From Microbacterium hydrocarbonoxydans (GTDB lineage Bacteria; Actinomycetota; Actinomycetes; Actinomycetales; Microbacteriaceae), in contig NZ_JYJB01000004.1 in NCBI RefSeq assembly GCF_000956475.1, positions 124,001 through 188,000 of the forward strand: 64,000 nt of DNA, written 5' to 3'. How positions within the stretch are numbered: position 1 is the stretch's first letter; every line of letters begins with the position of its first letter. The notes beneath the pieces were generated by a model that was not told the origin of the DNA, searched no databases, and saw only the letters and a list, made by a program, of their open reading frames with translations. The position numbers and the translations under genes are program-made. Shown piece by piece: positions 25,665 through 34,816 of the stretch.

Positions 25665-26459
25665 ATGTTGCTGGAGAACAAGGTGGCCGTGATCCACGGC
25701 GGAGGCGGCTCGATCGGGGCAGCGGCGGCGCGCGTGTTCGCGCGAGAGGGCGCCCGCGTCTTCCTCGCCGGGCGTTCGCTGCCACGACTCGAATCGGCGG
25801 CCGAGGGTGCGCGGCGGCAAGGAGCCGAGGTCTCGGTCGATGTGGTCGACGCGATGGATCAGGAGGCGGTCGACCGGCACATCGACGACGTGGCCGCGAC
25901 GGCCGGCAGCGTCGACATCGCCCTCAACGCGGTGGGGTTCGATCACGTGCAAGGGCTGGCGATCACGGACACCGCCGTGGACGACTTCCTGTTCCCGGTC
26001 GCCCGCTACCTGCAGACGAACTTCATCACCGCGAAGGCCGCCTCACGGCACATGATCGCGCAGAGGTCCGGCGTGCTGCTGACGATCTCGACGCCCGGTG
26101 CGCGGCTGTCGGGACGAGGGCTCATCGGGAACGCTGCCCAGTCCGCCGGCCTGGAGGGCTTCTCGCGGGCGCTCGCCGGAGAGCTCGGTCCCGACGGGGT
26201 CAGGGTGGTGTGCGTGCGTCCGCACGCGATGTCCGACGCGGTCGCGACGTCGTACACCGGGCGGATGTTCGGCCGCGTGGCCGAAGCGGGCGGTCTGCCG
26301 CTGAGCGACTGGCTGGACGGACTCGCAGGCGCAACGGCGCTGGGTAGGCTCCCGGTGCTCGACGAGGTCGCTGAGTATCTGGCATTCGCGGCGTCGGACC
26401 GGGCCCGCTCGATGACCGGAGTGATCGCGAACCTCACCGCGGGTGCGATCGTCGACTGA
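25665..26459 (+). CDS. SDR-fold protein with the catalytic Tyr/Lys pair missing
   Basis: Short-chain dehydrogenase/reductase fold (264 aa). The dinucleotide loop HGGGGSIG (residues 11-18) and NAVG (88-91) are present, and a Ser sits at 142 (LLTISTPG). At the place of the expected YxxxK, about residues 155-160, the sequence reads GNAAQS, so neither Tyr nor Lys is there. It may bind NAD(P)(H) without classic oxidoreductase chemistry, or use another residue. Shine-Dalgarno GGAGGAAAG precedes the ATG at 25665. It is a lone gene behind two matching operators and convergent with ligD. Substrate unknown. Confidence 0.85.
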   Translation: MLLENKVAVIHGGGGSIGAAAARVFAREGARVFLAGRSLPRLESAAEGARRQGAEVSVDVVDAMDQEAVDRHIDDVAATAGSVDIALNAVGFDHVQGLAITDTAVDDFLFPVARYLQTNFITAKAASRHMIAQRSGVLLTISTPGARLSGRGLIGNAAQSAGLEGFSRALAGELGPDGVRVVCVRPHAMSDAVATSYTGRMFGRVAEAGGLPLSDWLDGLAGATALGRLPVLDEVAEYLAFAASDRARSMTGVIANLTAGAIVD

Positions 26460-26466
26460 CCCGCGC

Positions 26467-28863
26467 CTAGGACTCGACGGCGACCTCGGCCGGCGTCTTG
26501 TCGGGCCGCAGCCCCCGCCAGCGGGAGTGCCGGAGGATGCCGTCCGGCGTCCAGTTGCCGAACTCGACCTCACCGACGAGCTCGGGCCGCACCCATTGCG
26601 CGTCCGAGGCGTCGAGCGCGGGCACGCCGTCGAGCGGCGCCTTCGGAACCCGCAGCGGCGACAATTGTGCGAGCAGGTCGCGCAGCATCCGATCGGTGAA
26701 ACCCGTGCCGACCCGTCCGACATAGCGGAGGCCGGCGGGGGACGGAACGGCGAGGAGCAGCGAACCGATCGTTCCCTCTCGGTCACCCTTGCCTGGCCGG
26801 ATGCCGACGATCACGACCTCCTGCATCAGGGTGTTCTTGAGCTTCACCCATGCGGGCGACCGCTGCCCCGGGCGGTAGCGCGACGAACGGTCCTTCACGA
26901 CCACGCCTTCGAGGCCGAACTCGCTGCTCGCGGCGAGGGCCGCATCGACGTCGTCGAACACGGGCGGCGTCTGGACAGGAGCGTCCAGGCCGGCCGTCAC
27001 GTCTTCGAGCAGCGAGCGCCGCTGTTCGAGCGGCAGACCGGTGAGGTCGTGCCCGTTGAGGCGCAGCAGATCGAACGCGATGTAGACGACGGGCGTGCGC
27101 ACCACCTCGCGTTCGATCTCGCGCGGCTTGGTCAGGTGCATGCGGTTCTGGAGCCGCGAGAAGCTGGGGCGGCCGCGGTCGTCGAAGGCGACGATCTCGC
27201 CGTCGATGACCGCCTCGTCCGCCGGGAGGTGCGGCGCCCCGTCGGCCGTCAGCTCGGGGTACCGGGCGGTGATGTCGGTGCCGCTGCGGGCATGCAGCAG
27301 CATCCGTCCGTTTGCCCACGTGCCGATCGCGCGGATTCCGTCCCACTTCACCTCGACCCACGGCTTCGCGTTGACGGACTTGGCGCGGGCCGGGGTGCCG
27401 TTCTCGGCGAGCATCGGGCTCAGCGTCGGCTCGGCCGAGGAGGCGGATGCCGGTGACGGCTTCGGATGAGGGCGCCGCTGGCGCCGGTCGGAGCCGTCCT
27501 TCATCCGGTGAAGCAGCCACGAGGACTTCTCGCCCTCGCCTTCGGTGCGGATCAGCGCGAGGCGGGCGCTGCCCAACGGTCCGCCCTCGCGTCCGACGAA
27601 GGTGCCGATCACCTCGTCGTCGCGCCACTTCTCGAGTTCGACGACTCCGGTGTCCCACACCGTCATCTCGCCCGCGCCGTACTCGCCCGCGGGAATCGTG
27701 CCCGCGAAGGTCAGGTACTCCATCGGGTGCGGCTCGGTCATCACCGCGAGGTGGTTGCGGCCGCTGGTCTCGGGCACGCCCTTGGGAACCGCCCAGCTCA
27801 CGAGGACCCCGCGGTCCTCGATGCGAAGGTCGTAGTGCAGGCGACGCGCGTGATGCTCCTGGATGACGAAGCGTCGCGTCTCGCCGGCTGAGGAGGGGGC
27901 CGCCCGCTCGGGCATCGGCTCGGGCGTGCGCTCTGCGTCTCTCTTGCTGCGGTACGCATCGAGCAGCTGATCGTCGCGGGGATGAAGTGCGGACATCGGA
28001 TCGATGCCGTCGGCCATCCGCTCGAGCACCTCGTGCATCGAGAGCTGACGCAGAGCCGGATCGTCGAGCTCTTCCCAGGTGCGCGGAGCCGCGACCCAGG
28101 GGTGCGCGCGGCCGCGCAGGGAGTACGGGGAGATCGTCGTCTTCTTGCCGTTGTTCTGGCTCCAGTCGAGGAAGACCTTTCCACCGCGCTGCACCTTCGC
28201 CATCACGCTCGTCGCGAGATCGGGATGGTCGGACTCGATCATGCGGGCGAGCTCCTTCACGACCGCCGAGATCTCCGCGCTCGTCTGCGCGCCGGGGAGC
28301 GCCGCGTACAGGTGGATCCCCTTGCTTCCGCTCGTCACAGGGACGGGATCGAGGCCCATGCCGGTCAGGATGCCACGGGCGATCCTCGCGACCTCGGCGC
28401 ACTGGGCGAGACCGACGCCGGGCCCGGGGTCGAGGTCGAGCACGAGCCGATCCGGCTTGCCCGGCAGACCGTCGGCATCGAAGCGCCACTGCGGGACGTG
28501 CAGCTCGATCGCGGCGATCTGCGCGAGCCAGACCAGGGTGGGCACGTCGTCCACGAGCGGATACTCCTTGGGCCCGTCGGAGTGCATGATCTCCTGGCGT
28601 GGCACCCATGACGGCGCACCTCGTTCGAGCTGCTTCGTGAAGAACGCCTCGGCCGGAGCATCCGTCGTCCCGACGCCGTCGACCCAGCGTTTGCGCGTGA
28701 CAGGGCGACCGGCGAGAAGCGGCAGCAGGAGCGGAGCGATCTGCGAGTAGTAGCCGATGATCTCGCCCTTGGTCGTGCCCGTCTCGGGATAGACGACCTT
28801 CTCGAGATTGGTCACGCGCAGGCGGCGCCCTCCGACCTGAACCACCTGACCGTCTGCGACCAT
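26467..28863 (-). CDS. ligD: ATP-dependent DNA ligase D (polymerase-phosphoesterase-ligase)
   Basis: Main enzyme of bacterial non-homologous end joining (798 aa). Domains in order: archaeo-eukaryotic primase-type polymerase (about residues 10-300, catalytic D143 and D145 in VLDLDPG), 3'-phosphoesterase (about 330-455, HHARRLHYDLRIED), a Ser/Pro linker, then ATP-dependent ligase with nucleophile K507 in VKWDGIR and an OB-fold tail. This polymerase-first order is the mycobacterial one; Pseudomonas LigD starts with the phosphoesterase. ATG 28863 follows TACGCT by 6 nt with no Shine-Dalgarno. It is divergent from ku, 58 nt apart. Confidence 0.95.
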   Translation of the reverse strand: MVADGQVVQVGGRRLRVTNLEKVVYPETGTTKGEIIGYYSQIAPLLLPLLAGRPVTRKRWVDGVGTTDAPAEAFFTKQLERGAPSWVPRQEIMHSDGPKEYPLVDDVPTLVWLAQIAAIELHVPQWRFDADGLPGKPDRLVLDLDPGPGVGLAQCAEVARIARGILTGMGLDPVPVTSGSKGIHLYAALPGAQTSAEISAVVKELARMIESDHPDLATSVMAKVQRGGKVFLDWSQNNGKKTTISPYSLRGRAHPWVAAPRTWEELDDPALRQLSMHEVLERMADGIDPMSALHPRDDQLLDAYRSKRDAERTPEPMPERAAPSSAGETRRFVIQEHHARRLHYDLRIEDRGVLVSWAVPKGVPETSGRNHLAVMTEPHPMEYLTFAGTIPAGEYGAGEMTVWDTGVVELEKWRDDEVIGTFVGREGGPLGSARLALIRTEGEGEKSSWLLHRMKDGSDRRQRRPHPKPSPASASSAEPTLSPMLAENGTPARAKSVNAKPWVEVKWDGIRAIGTWANGRMLLHARSGTDITARYPELTADGAPHLPADEAVIDGEIVAFDDRGRPSFSRLQNRMHLTKPREIEREVVRTPVVYIAFDLLRLNGHDLTGLPLEQRRSLLEDVTAGLDAPVQTPPVFDDVDAALAASSEFGLEGVVVKDRSSRYRPGQRSPAWVKLKNTLMQEVVIVGIRPGKGDREGTIGSLLLAVPSPAGLRYVGRVGTGFTDRMLRDLLAQLSPLRVPKAPLDGVPALDASDAQWVRPELVGEVEFGNWTPDGILRHSRWRGLRPDKTPAEVAVES

Positions 28864-28921
28864 GACCACAGCGTAGTCAAGGGGCTGGTCGTGACGGGTG
28901 TGACTGGTGTCTACTTGTGTG

Positions 28922-29776
28922 ATGAGAACGATCTGGAAGGGCGCGCTGACCTTCGGTCTCGTGAACGTGCCGGTGAAGGTGTACTCCGCCACCGAGGATC
29001 ACGATGTGCCGCTGCATCAGGTGCACGAGAAGGACGGCGGGCGCATCCGCTATCAGCGCACCTGTGAGGTCTGCGGCGAGACCGTGGCCTACGCCGACAT
29101 CGACCGCGCCTACGTCGACGGCGAGCAGACCGTCGTTCTCACGAAGGATGACCTCGCGTCCCTTCCTGCGGAGAAGAGCCGCGAGATCGACGTCGTCGAG
29201 TTCGTACCCAGCGAGCAGGTCGATCTGCTGACCCTCGACAAGCCGTACTATCTCGAGCCGGATTCGAAGTCGCCGAAGGCGTACGTGCTGTTGCGCAAGA
29301 CGCTCGAGCAGACCGACCGCACCGCGATCGTGCGGTTCACGCTGCGGCAGAAGACCCGGCTCGCGGCGCTCCGCGTGCGCGGCAAGGTTCTCGTGCTGCA
29401 GACGCTGCTGTGGGCGGACGAGGTGCGCGAGGCCGAGTTCCCGGTGCTCGACGAAGACGTGCGGATCTCGAAGAAGGAGCTGGAGCTGTCGTCGTCTCTG
29501 GTCGACAGCTATTCCAGCGACTTCGACCCGGAGGAGTACGTCGACGAGTACCAGAAGGAGCTGCGGACCCTCATCGACGCCAAGATCGAGGCGGGCGACA
29601 CGTTCGACGCGGCCGAGACCTTCGCAGAAGCGGATGCCGGAGCCGAGGGCGGCGAGGTCATCGACCTCATGGAGGCCCTGCGGGCCAGCGTCGCGCGCTC
29701 GAAGGAGTCGCGCTCAGGCGGAGCCGAAGCCGAGGAGAAGCCCAAGAAGCGGTCGACGAAGAAGAAAGCCGGCTGA
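28922..29776 (+). CDS. ku: Non-homologous end joining protein Ku
   Basis: Homodimeric ring protein that binds DNA double-strand ends and recruits LigD (284 aa). N-terminal MRTIWKGALTFGLVNVPV is the family signature, and RTCEVCGE is a zinc-site-like CxxC. The last 30 residues are Lys/Arg-rich (KPKKRSTKKKAG), a tail known in other actinobacterial Ku proteins to help DNA threading. The ATG at 28922 has no Shine-Dalgarno and may be leaderless, with TCTACT six bases upstream as a poor -10. A shared 58-nt divergent region should co-regulate it with ligD. Confidence 0.95.
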   Translation: MRTIWKGALTFGLVNVPVKVYSATEDHDVPLHQVHEKDGGRIRYQRTCEVCGETVAYADIDRAYVDGEQTVVLTKDDLASLPAEKSREIDVVEFVPSEQVDLLTLDKPYYLEPDSKSPKAYVLLRKTLEQTDRTAIVRFTLRQKTRLAALRVRGKVLVLQTLLWADEVREAEFPVLDEDVRISKKELELSSSLVDSYSSDFDPEEYVDEYQKELRTLIDAKIEAGDTFDAAETFAEADAGAEGGEVIDLMEALRASVARSKESRSGGAEAEEKPKKRSTKKKAG

Positions 29777-29787
29777 GCCGACCGGCC

Positions 29788-30537
29788 TCACTTCTTCGTG
29801 TCGTCGCCGTCGAGGTCGAGAGCCAGAGCGTTCGCCTCGGCCGCGTCGGTGACCACGTCTTCGCCCGCAGCCTGGGCCTTCTTGGCCTTGTAGCGCTCGG
29901 AGAGGTAGTGCCAGAGCGTGACGAGGGCGGTGCCGCCGACGGCGGCGAGCAGGATCAGGTCGATGTAGCTCTCGACGAAATGAGCGAGCCAGGGGATGAA
30001 CCCGATCACGTAGCCGAACATCGTCAGCCCGAAGCCCCAGAGGATCGCGCCGATCAGGTTGTACAGCGTATAGCGGCGCCACGGCATGTGGCCGACGCCG
30101 GCGGCGACCGGGGCGAAGGTGCGCACGATAGGCACGAAGCGGGCGAGGATCACGGTGAGACCGCCGAAGCGCTCGAAGAAAGCGTTCGTGCGCTCGACGT
30201 TCTTCTTGCTGAAGAGCCCGGACTCCTTGCTCTCGAACACGGCCGGACCGCCCTTGTGCCCGATGAGGTAGCCCACTTCACCGCCCACGAACGCCGAGAG
30301 CCCGATGAGCAGCGCCACGATCCAGACGTTGATGCCGAAGACACCGTGCGGCAGCGCGGCGGATGTGTGCGACAAGAGCCCCGAGATCACGAGCAGCGTG
30401 TCGCCCGGCAGCAGGAAGCCCACGAGCAGACCGGTCTCAGCGAAGATGATGAAGCACACCACGAGGAGCGCCCACGGCCCGGCGTTGCCGATGATGGTGG
30501 CGGGGTCGAGCCAGGGGATGAGGGCGGCGTGGTGCAT
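29788..30537 (-). CDS. DedA family membrane protein (VTT domain)
   Basis: Integral membrane protein of the DedA/SNARE-associated family (249 aa), a group linked to phospholipid or undecaprenyl-phosphate translocation and membrane homeostasis. The signature ETGLLVGFLLPGDTLL and FFERFGGLTVILARFVPIVRTFAP, with the conserved Arg pair, are visible. Five to six hydrophobic stretches are present, followed by a charged cytoplasmic tail of about 30 residues. Its stop is only 11 nt from that of ku (convergent). ATG 30537 has TACGAC 8 nt upstream. Which lipid it handles is not shown by sequence. Confidence 0.9.
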   Translation of the reverse strand: MHHAALIPWLDPATIIGNAGPWALLVVCFIIFAETGLLVGFLLPGDTLLVISGLLSHTSAALPHGVFGINVWIVALLIGLSAFVGGEVGYLIGHKGGPAVFESKESGLFSKKNVERTNAFFERFGGLTVILARFVPIVRTFAPVAAGVGHMPWRRYTLYNLIGAILWGFGLTMFGYVIGFIPWLAHFVESYIDLILLAAVGGTALVTLWHYLSERYKAKKAQAAGEDVVTDAAEANALALDLDGDDTKK

Positions 30538-30602
30538 GGTGTCCCGTCGTAGAAAGGTGTGCGGCGGTCAGAGGTCGGTGCACTGGTTGCGCGACCGAAC
30601 TG

Positions 30603-30684
30603 TGCGGAAGGTGGGACTTGAACCCACACGCCCTGGGGCACAGGAACCTAAATCCTGCGTGTCTGCCAATTTCACCACTCCCGC
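30603..30684 (-). tRNA. tRNA-Leu (anticodon TAG)
   Basis: 82-nt tRNA with acceptor arm GCGGGAG/CTTCCGC, anticodon stem-loop CAGGA-TTTAGGT-TCCTG giving anticodon TAG, a class II variable arm and T-loop GTTCAAGTC. The discriminator is A, as expected for Leu. CCA is not encoded. It reads CUA and CUG-type codons. Confidence 0.93.
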
Positions 30685-30795
30685 GCGGTGGATTCAGTCT
30701 ACTGATCGGCGACGATGACGATCCTGAGCATCCGCCTGATCAGCGCCTGTGGATAACTTCCGAGGCCGTGCGGCGATTCTTGCGATGATGCTCCG

Positions 30796-31971
30796 GTGAG
30801 TCATCCGTCCATCGTGGTCGCCGAGCGCGTGCGGCTGCGACTGCGCGCGGAGGGGACCGATCCTTCGGTGGATGCCGATGCCGCCCGGCACGTCGCGCTC
30901 GCCGAGGTGCGCCGCTTCAACGACGCGGCGCTGTCTCGCGGAGAGCCGATGATCGACGACGAGATCGGCTGCGTGCGCGACGTGCTCGCCGCGGTGAGCG
31001 GCTTCGGAGTGCTGCAGCCGCTGCTCGACGACCCGACCATCGAGGAGGTGTGGCTGAACGGGCCCGATCGTGTGCACATCGCCCGCGGCGGCGTCGCCCA
31101 GCGCATCGACCTGCGCATGACCGACGCGATGCTGCGCGATCTGGTCGAGCGGATGCTGCAGACCACAGGCCGGCGGGTCGACATCAGCCAGCCGTTCGTC
31201 GATGCCTCGCTGCCGGACGGTTCGCGGCTGCATGTCGCGATCGCCGACGTCGTGCGGGGCTCCTGGGCCGTCAACATCCGCAAGTTCCTGCCGATGTACC
31301 GGACTCTGGAGGCGCTGACGGTGCAGGGGGCGATGCCTGAAGCGCTGGCGACCACGCTTCGGCGGGCGATGCGCGAGGGGCGGAGCGTGATCGTCTCCGG
31401 CGCCACCCACGCGGGTAAGACGACTCTGCTCGGAGCGCTGCTGCACGGATGCGCAGATCAGCAGCGCATCATCACAGTGGAGGAGACGTTCGAGCTCGCT
31501 GTCGACGGCCCCGACCTCGTCGCGCTCCAGGGACGGCAGGCGAGCCTCGAGGGTTCTGGGGAGATCACCCTGCGTCGTCTGGTGAAGGAGGCGCTGCGTA
31601 TGCGGCCCGACCGCCTCGTCGTCGGAGAGGTCCGCGACGCCGAGGCCCTCGATCTCGTGCTGGCGCTCAACACGGGCGTGCCCGGGGCGGCCACGGTGCA
31701 CGCGAACTCGGCGGCGGAGGCGCTCGAGAAGCTGGCTCTGCTTCCCCTCCTCGCCGGCCGGAACATCGACCGCTCCTTCATCGCCCCCGCCCTTGCGTCG
31801 TCGATCGACCTGGTCGTGCACTGCGGTCGCGACGCCGACGGCACCCGACGCGTGCACGAGGTGATCGCACCCACAGGGGAGGTCGTCGATGGGCGGATCG
31901 TCACGCGGCCGATCTACCTTCATGACGATTCACTCACGCGGGGCGATCTCCGCCAGATGGAGGTGGGGTGA
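30796..31971 (+). CDS. tadA: TadA/CpaF-type secretion ATPase
   Basis: Hexameric ATPase that powers assembly of Tad/Flp-type pili or related secretion (391 aa). N-terminal helical domain (residues 1-75), then the CpaF core with Walker A GATHAGKT (202-209), Asp box, Walker B-like RMRPDRLVVGEVRD and a His box (TVHAN). The start is GTG 30796, without a Shine-Dalgarno. It opens a seven-gene locus in which genes overlap or abut, so it is surely one transcription unit: tadA-tadB-tadC-pilin-three TadE/G-like genes. The usual tadZ (ParA-like) and a prepilin peptidase are not present here. Confidence 0.93.
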   Translation: MSHPSIVVAERVRLRLRAEGTDPSVDADAARHVALAEVRRFNDAALSRGEPMIDDEIGCVRDVLAAVSGFGVLQPLLDDPTIEEVWLNGPDRVHIARGGVAQRIDLRMTDAMLRDLVERMLQTTGRRVDISQPFVDASLPDGSRLHVAIADVVRGSWAVNIRKFLPMYRTLEALTVQGAMPEALATTLRRAMREGRSVIVSGATHAGKTTLLGALLHGCADQQRIITVEETFELAVDGPDLVALQGRQASLEGSGEITLRRLVKEALRMRPDRLVVGEVRDAEALDLVLALNTGVPGAATVHANSAAEALEKLALLPLLAGRNIDRSFIAPALASSIDLVVHCGRDADGTRRVHEVIAPTGEVVDGRIVTRPIYLHDDSLTRGDLRQMEVG

Positions 31972-32828
31972 TGAGCACTCTGCTCGGCGCGATGCTTGCC
32001 GCGGGAATCCTGCTGTGCCTGTCGCCCTGGCTATGGCCCCGTCGTGAGCGAACCGCGAGCGCGGGGCCCCGAGGCCGTCTGGTCAGACTGATCGAGGAAG
32101 CAGGGCTCCCCTCCGTCGCTCCTCGCACGATCGTGGTCGTGATCGTCGTGGCCGCGCTCACCGCGGCATCCGTCGTGTGGCTGCTGACCGGGCTGCCGGC
32201 ACTCGCAGTGCTCGCCGGGCTCTCCGGCGGGTGGGCGCCGATTCTCTACCTGCGATCGAGACGGCTGCGGCTGCGGAAGGCCCGCAGGCAGCTCTGGCCC
32301 GACGTGTGCGATCTGCTCATCGCGTCCATCCGCGTCGGACTGTCACTGCCCGACGCCGTCGCAGGGCTCGCCGATTCCGCGCCGTCGATGCTGCGCCCGG
32401 CGTTCATCGTGTTCGCTCGCGATCTGCATTCGACGGGGCGCTTCGACTCGAGCCTCGACCGGCTGAAGACGACACTCGCCGACCCGATCGCCGATCGCAT
32501 GATCGAGACTCTGCGGATGGCTCGCCAGGTCGGAGGGACTGAGCTCACGAATGTGCTGCGGGCGCTGTCGTCGTCAGTGAGAGCCGACGCGGCGCTGCGC
32601 GGCGAGGTCGAGGCGCGGCAGTCCTGGATCAGGGGAGCGGCCGTGCTCGGAGCCGTCGCTCCCTGGGTGATCCTCGGTCTGCTGGTGATGAGGCCCGAAG
32701 GCGCCGATGCGTACGGCACGCCCGAAGGCGTTTTGGTGATCTGTATCGGCGCAGCCGTCTCGGTGATCGCCTACCGGGTGATGATCCGCATCGGGCGGCT
32801 GCCGGAGCCGGGGCGGTGGTTCGGATGA
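31971..32828 (+). CDS. tadB: TadB-like pilus assembly membrane protein
   Basis: Type II secretion F-domain protein that forms the inner-membrane platform with TadC (285 aa). Hydrophobic helices near residues 1-22, 52-90 and two at the C-terminus flank a cytoplasmic F domain (LWPDVCDLLIASIRVGLSLPDAV; RQVGGTELTNVLRALSSSV). ATG 31971 shares one base with the tadA stop, preceded by a Shine-Dalgarno-like GGAGGTGGGG. It overlaps tadC by 4 nt. Confidence 0.87.
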   Translation: MSTLLGAMLAAGILLCLSPWLWPRRERTASAGPRGRLVRLIEEAGLPSVAPRTIVVVIVVAALTAASVVWLLTGLPALAVLAGLSGGWAPILYLRSRRLRLRKARRQLWPDVCDLLIASIRVGLSLPDAVAGLADSAPSMLRPAFIVFARDLHSTGRFDSSLDRLKTTLADPIADRMIETLRMARQVGGTELTNVLRALSSSVRADAALRGEVEARQSWIRGAAVLGAVAPWVILGLLVMRPEGADAYGTPEGVLVICIGAAVSVIAYRVMIRIGRLPEPGRWFG

Positions 32829-33763
32829 GCGGAATCACGCATATCGCCATCGCGATCCTCATCGGCGGGGCGTTCGCCGGCGGAGTGCTCAGCATCCTCG
32901 CGGCCCTGCCGAGGTGGCGCGCGATCTCTCTGACAGCGCGCATCGCCCCGTATGTCCGCGATGTCGTCGATGACGCGCGACTGCCGGCATCGGCTCTTCC
33001 CCGCGTCGGCACCTTGCCCATCACGGGGCGCACTCTGTGGCAGCGGGCCAAGGCCGCCTTCGAGCGGATGCTCGGGGGAGGGGACGCGTTGCGGCACCGT
33101 CTCTCGCAGGCCGGGGTCGCGATGGACGCGGCGGCGTTCCGCGGCCGGCAGCTGGGCTGGGCGCTCGCCGGGATCGGTGCGGGCGCTGTCCTGCTGGTGG
33201 TTCTCGTCATCGCCGGACGCATGTCGGCACCCGTCGTGCTCCTTCCGCTGCTGTGCGGCGCCGCAGGCGCGGTCGTCTACGACATGCAGCTCACTGCGAG
33301 GGCGAAGGCCCGGCGGATGCGGTTGACCGACGAGCTGCCGACGACGCTCGAGTTCCTGGCCCTGTGCCTCTCGGCGGGAGAGGGTTTCCTCGACGCACTG
33401 CGCCGGGTGGCTGCGATCGGCTCAGGAGAGCTCACCGCCGAACTGCGGCAGGTGGTGCTGGCCGTCGGAACCGGATCCGGCCTGGCCGAGGCGCTCTCGG
33501 AGATGTCGGGCCGGCTGCAGCTGCCCGGCCTCTCGCGCGCGGTCGACCAGGTGATCGCCGCACTCGAGCACGGAGCGCCGCTCGCCGGGGTGCTGCACGC
33601 GCAGGCCGGCGATGCGCGCGAAGACGCGAAGCGCACGCTGATCGAACAGGCCGGACGCAAGGAGATCTTCATGCTCCTGCCATTGGTCTTCCTGATCCTG
33701 CCGCTCTCGGTCCTGTTCGCCGTCTGGCCGGGACTCTTCATCCTGCGACTCGGCATCGGCTGA
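32825..33763 (+). CDS. tadC: TadC-like pilus assembly membrane protein
   Basis: Second platform protein with an F domain (312 aa). N-terminal membrane helix (residues 5-27), two helices around 105-150, cytoplasmic F domain with TLEFLALCLSAGEGFLDALRRVA and a C-terminal helix (FMLLPLVFLILPLSVLFAVWP). The ATG at 32825 overlaps the tadB stop (ATGA). It should pair with TadB above the TadA ATPase. A 21-nt gap precedes the pilin gene, the first position in the locus with a separate Shine-Dalgarno (GAAAGGA). Confidence 0.87.
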   Translation: MSGITHIAIAILIGGAFAGGVLSILAALPRWRAISLTARIAPYVRDVVDDARLPASALPRVGTLPITGRTLWQRAKAAFERMLGGGDALRHRLSQAGVAMDAAAFRGRQLGWALAGIGAGAVLLVVLVIAGRMSAPVVLLPLLCGAAGAVVYDMQLTARAKARRMRLTDELPTTLEFLALCLSAGEGFLDALRRVAAIGSGELTAELRQVVLAVGTGSGLAEALSEMSGRLQLPGLSRAVDQVIAALEHGAPLAGVLHAQAGDAREDAKRTLIEQAGRKEIFMLLPLVFLILPLSVLFAVWPGLFILRLGIG

Positions 33764-33784
33764 GCGCTTCACGAAAGGACGACC

Positions 33785-33982
33785 ATGACGACACTCCGAC
33801 ACTGGTGGAAGCACACCGCCGGCTGGGTGGCCGACCTCGCCGACGATGACGCCGGCGACGTGCCGGGTTGGGTTCTCGTGACTCTGATGACCGCCGGCCT
33901 CGTGGTGGTCATCTGGGCAGTCGCCGGGCCGGCGCTCAGCGAACTGTTCCAGCAGGCCATCGAACGGGTCTCCGGACTCTGA
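33785..33982 (+). CDS. Small Flp-pilin-like protein (DUF4244 type)
   Basis: 65-aa membrane-anchored protein, the probable pilin subunit of this locus. A charged N-terminal part (residues 1-26, with DDDAGDVPGW) is followed by one hydrophobic helix (VLVTLMTAGLVVVIWAVAG) and a short tail. It is the size of Flp pilins, but a canonical Flp processing site (G/XXXXEF) is not evident; the Gly-Trp before the helix might replace it. Six nt separate it from the tadE gene. Confidence 0.75.
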   Translation: MTTLRHWWKHTAGWVADLADDDAGDVPGWVLVTLMTAGLVVVIWAVAGPALSELFQQAIERVSGL

Positions 33983-33988
33983 GGCCTC

Positions 33989-34390
33989 ATGCGACTGCGT
34001 CGGGAGCTCGCGGACGAGCGGGGTTCGAGCCCTGTGGAGTTCGTGCTCGTGGGCACCTTGCTCACGCTGCTGACGCTCGCGGTGCTGCAGCTCGCTCTGG
34101 CCACGTACGTCCGCAACGTCGTGCACGACGCGGCGGTCGAAGGAGCGTACTACGCCGCGCTCGCCGACACCGCGCCCGAAGAGGGGGCCGAGCGCACACG
34201 GCTGGCGATCACGAGGGCGGTGGGCGGGTCGTACGCGGAAGACGTCACCGTGGCGACGACGGATGAGAACGGCCAGCAGATCATCGAGGTGCATGTGCGC
34301 ACGACCCTGCCGATCATCGGGCTCGTCGGCCTGCCGTACGCGTTGGAGGTGGAAGCGCATGCGCCGGTGGAATCGCTGGGTGACGGATGA
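33989..34390 (+). CDS. tadE: TadE-family pseudopilin-like protein
   Basis: 133-aa minor pilin-like protein. RGSSPVEFVLVGTLLTLLTLAVLQLALATYV matches the TadE motif (GxxxVEF-hydrophobic), the likely prepilin-peptidase recognition and helix. The C-terminal part is extracytoplasmic. The next gene starts inside its 3' end (34359), a 32-nt overlap that couples translation. Confidence 0.85.
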   Translation: MRLRRELADERGSSPVEFVLVGTLLTLLTLAVLQLALATYVRNVVHDAAVEGAYYAALADTAPEEGAERTRLAITRAVGGSYAEDVTVATTDENGQQIIEVHVRTTLPIIGLVGLPYALEVEAHAPVESLGDG

Positions 34391-34814
34391 CGAAGGCTCG
34401 GCGGCTCTCGAGTTCATCACGGTCGGGCTGATCCTGCTCGTGCCCCTGGTTTATCTGATCTCGGCTCTGGGTATCATCCAGGAGCAGACCCTCGGCGTCG
34501 AGGCCGCAGCCAGGCATACCGCTCGAGTGATCTCGCTGGCACCGGATGCGGAGACCGCTCTCGCGCGCAGCGAACAGGTGCTTGCTGGCATCGTCGACGA
34601 GTACGGTCTCGATGCGGATGACGTCGAGATCACTATGTCGTGCGCGCCTGCCCGGTCGGACTGTCCGACCGCGGGCGCCACCGTCACTATCACGGTGCTG
34701 ACGCGAGTCCCGCTGCCCCTGATGCCCGACCTGTTCGGGCTCGATCGCTCCACGGCGATACCCGTCGAGGCGTCTGCCGTGCAGAAGATCTCGCGACTGT
34801 GGGGAGGAGGGTGA
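34359..34814 (+). CDS. TadE/F-like pilus protein with a disulfide-capable domain
   Basis: 151-aa protein with the same layout as TadE: DDEGSAALEFITVGLILLVPLVYLI near residues 10-34, then an extracytoplasmic domain. That domain has two Cys (SCAPARSDC) that may form a disulfide outside the membrane. The ATG at 34359 follows GGAGGTGG by 6 nt and overlaps the previous gene. It is followed immediately by the last small gene of the locus. Confidence 0.83.
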   Translation: MRRWNRWVTDDEGSAALEFITVGLILLVPLVYLISALGIIQEQTLGVEAAARHTARVISLAPDAETALARSEQVLAGIVDEYGLDADDVEITMSCAPARSDCPTAGATVTITVLTRVPLPLMPDLFGLDRSTAIPVEASAVQKISRLWGGG

Positions 34815-34816
34815 AG

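Noticed and set aside
34010..34040. GGTTCGAGCCC resembling a tRNA T-loop
   Set aside because: It lies within the TadE gene and no acceptor or anticodon arms can be folded around it.
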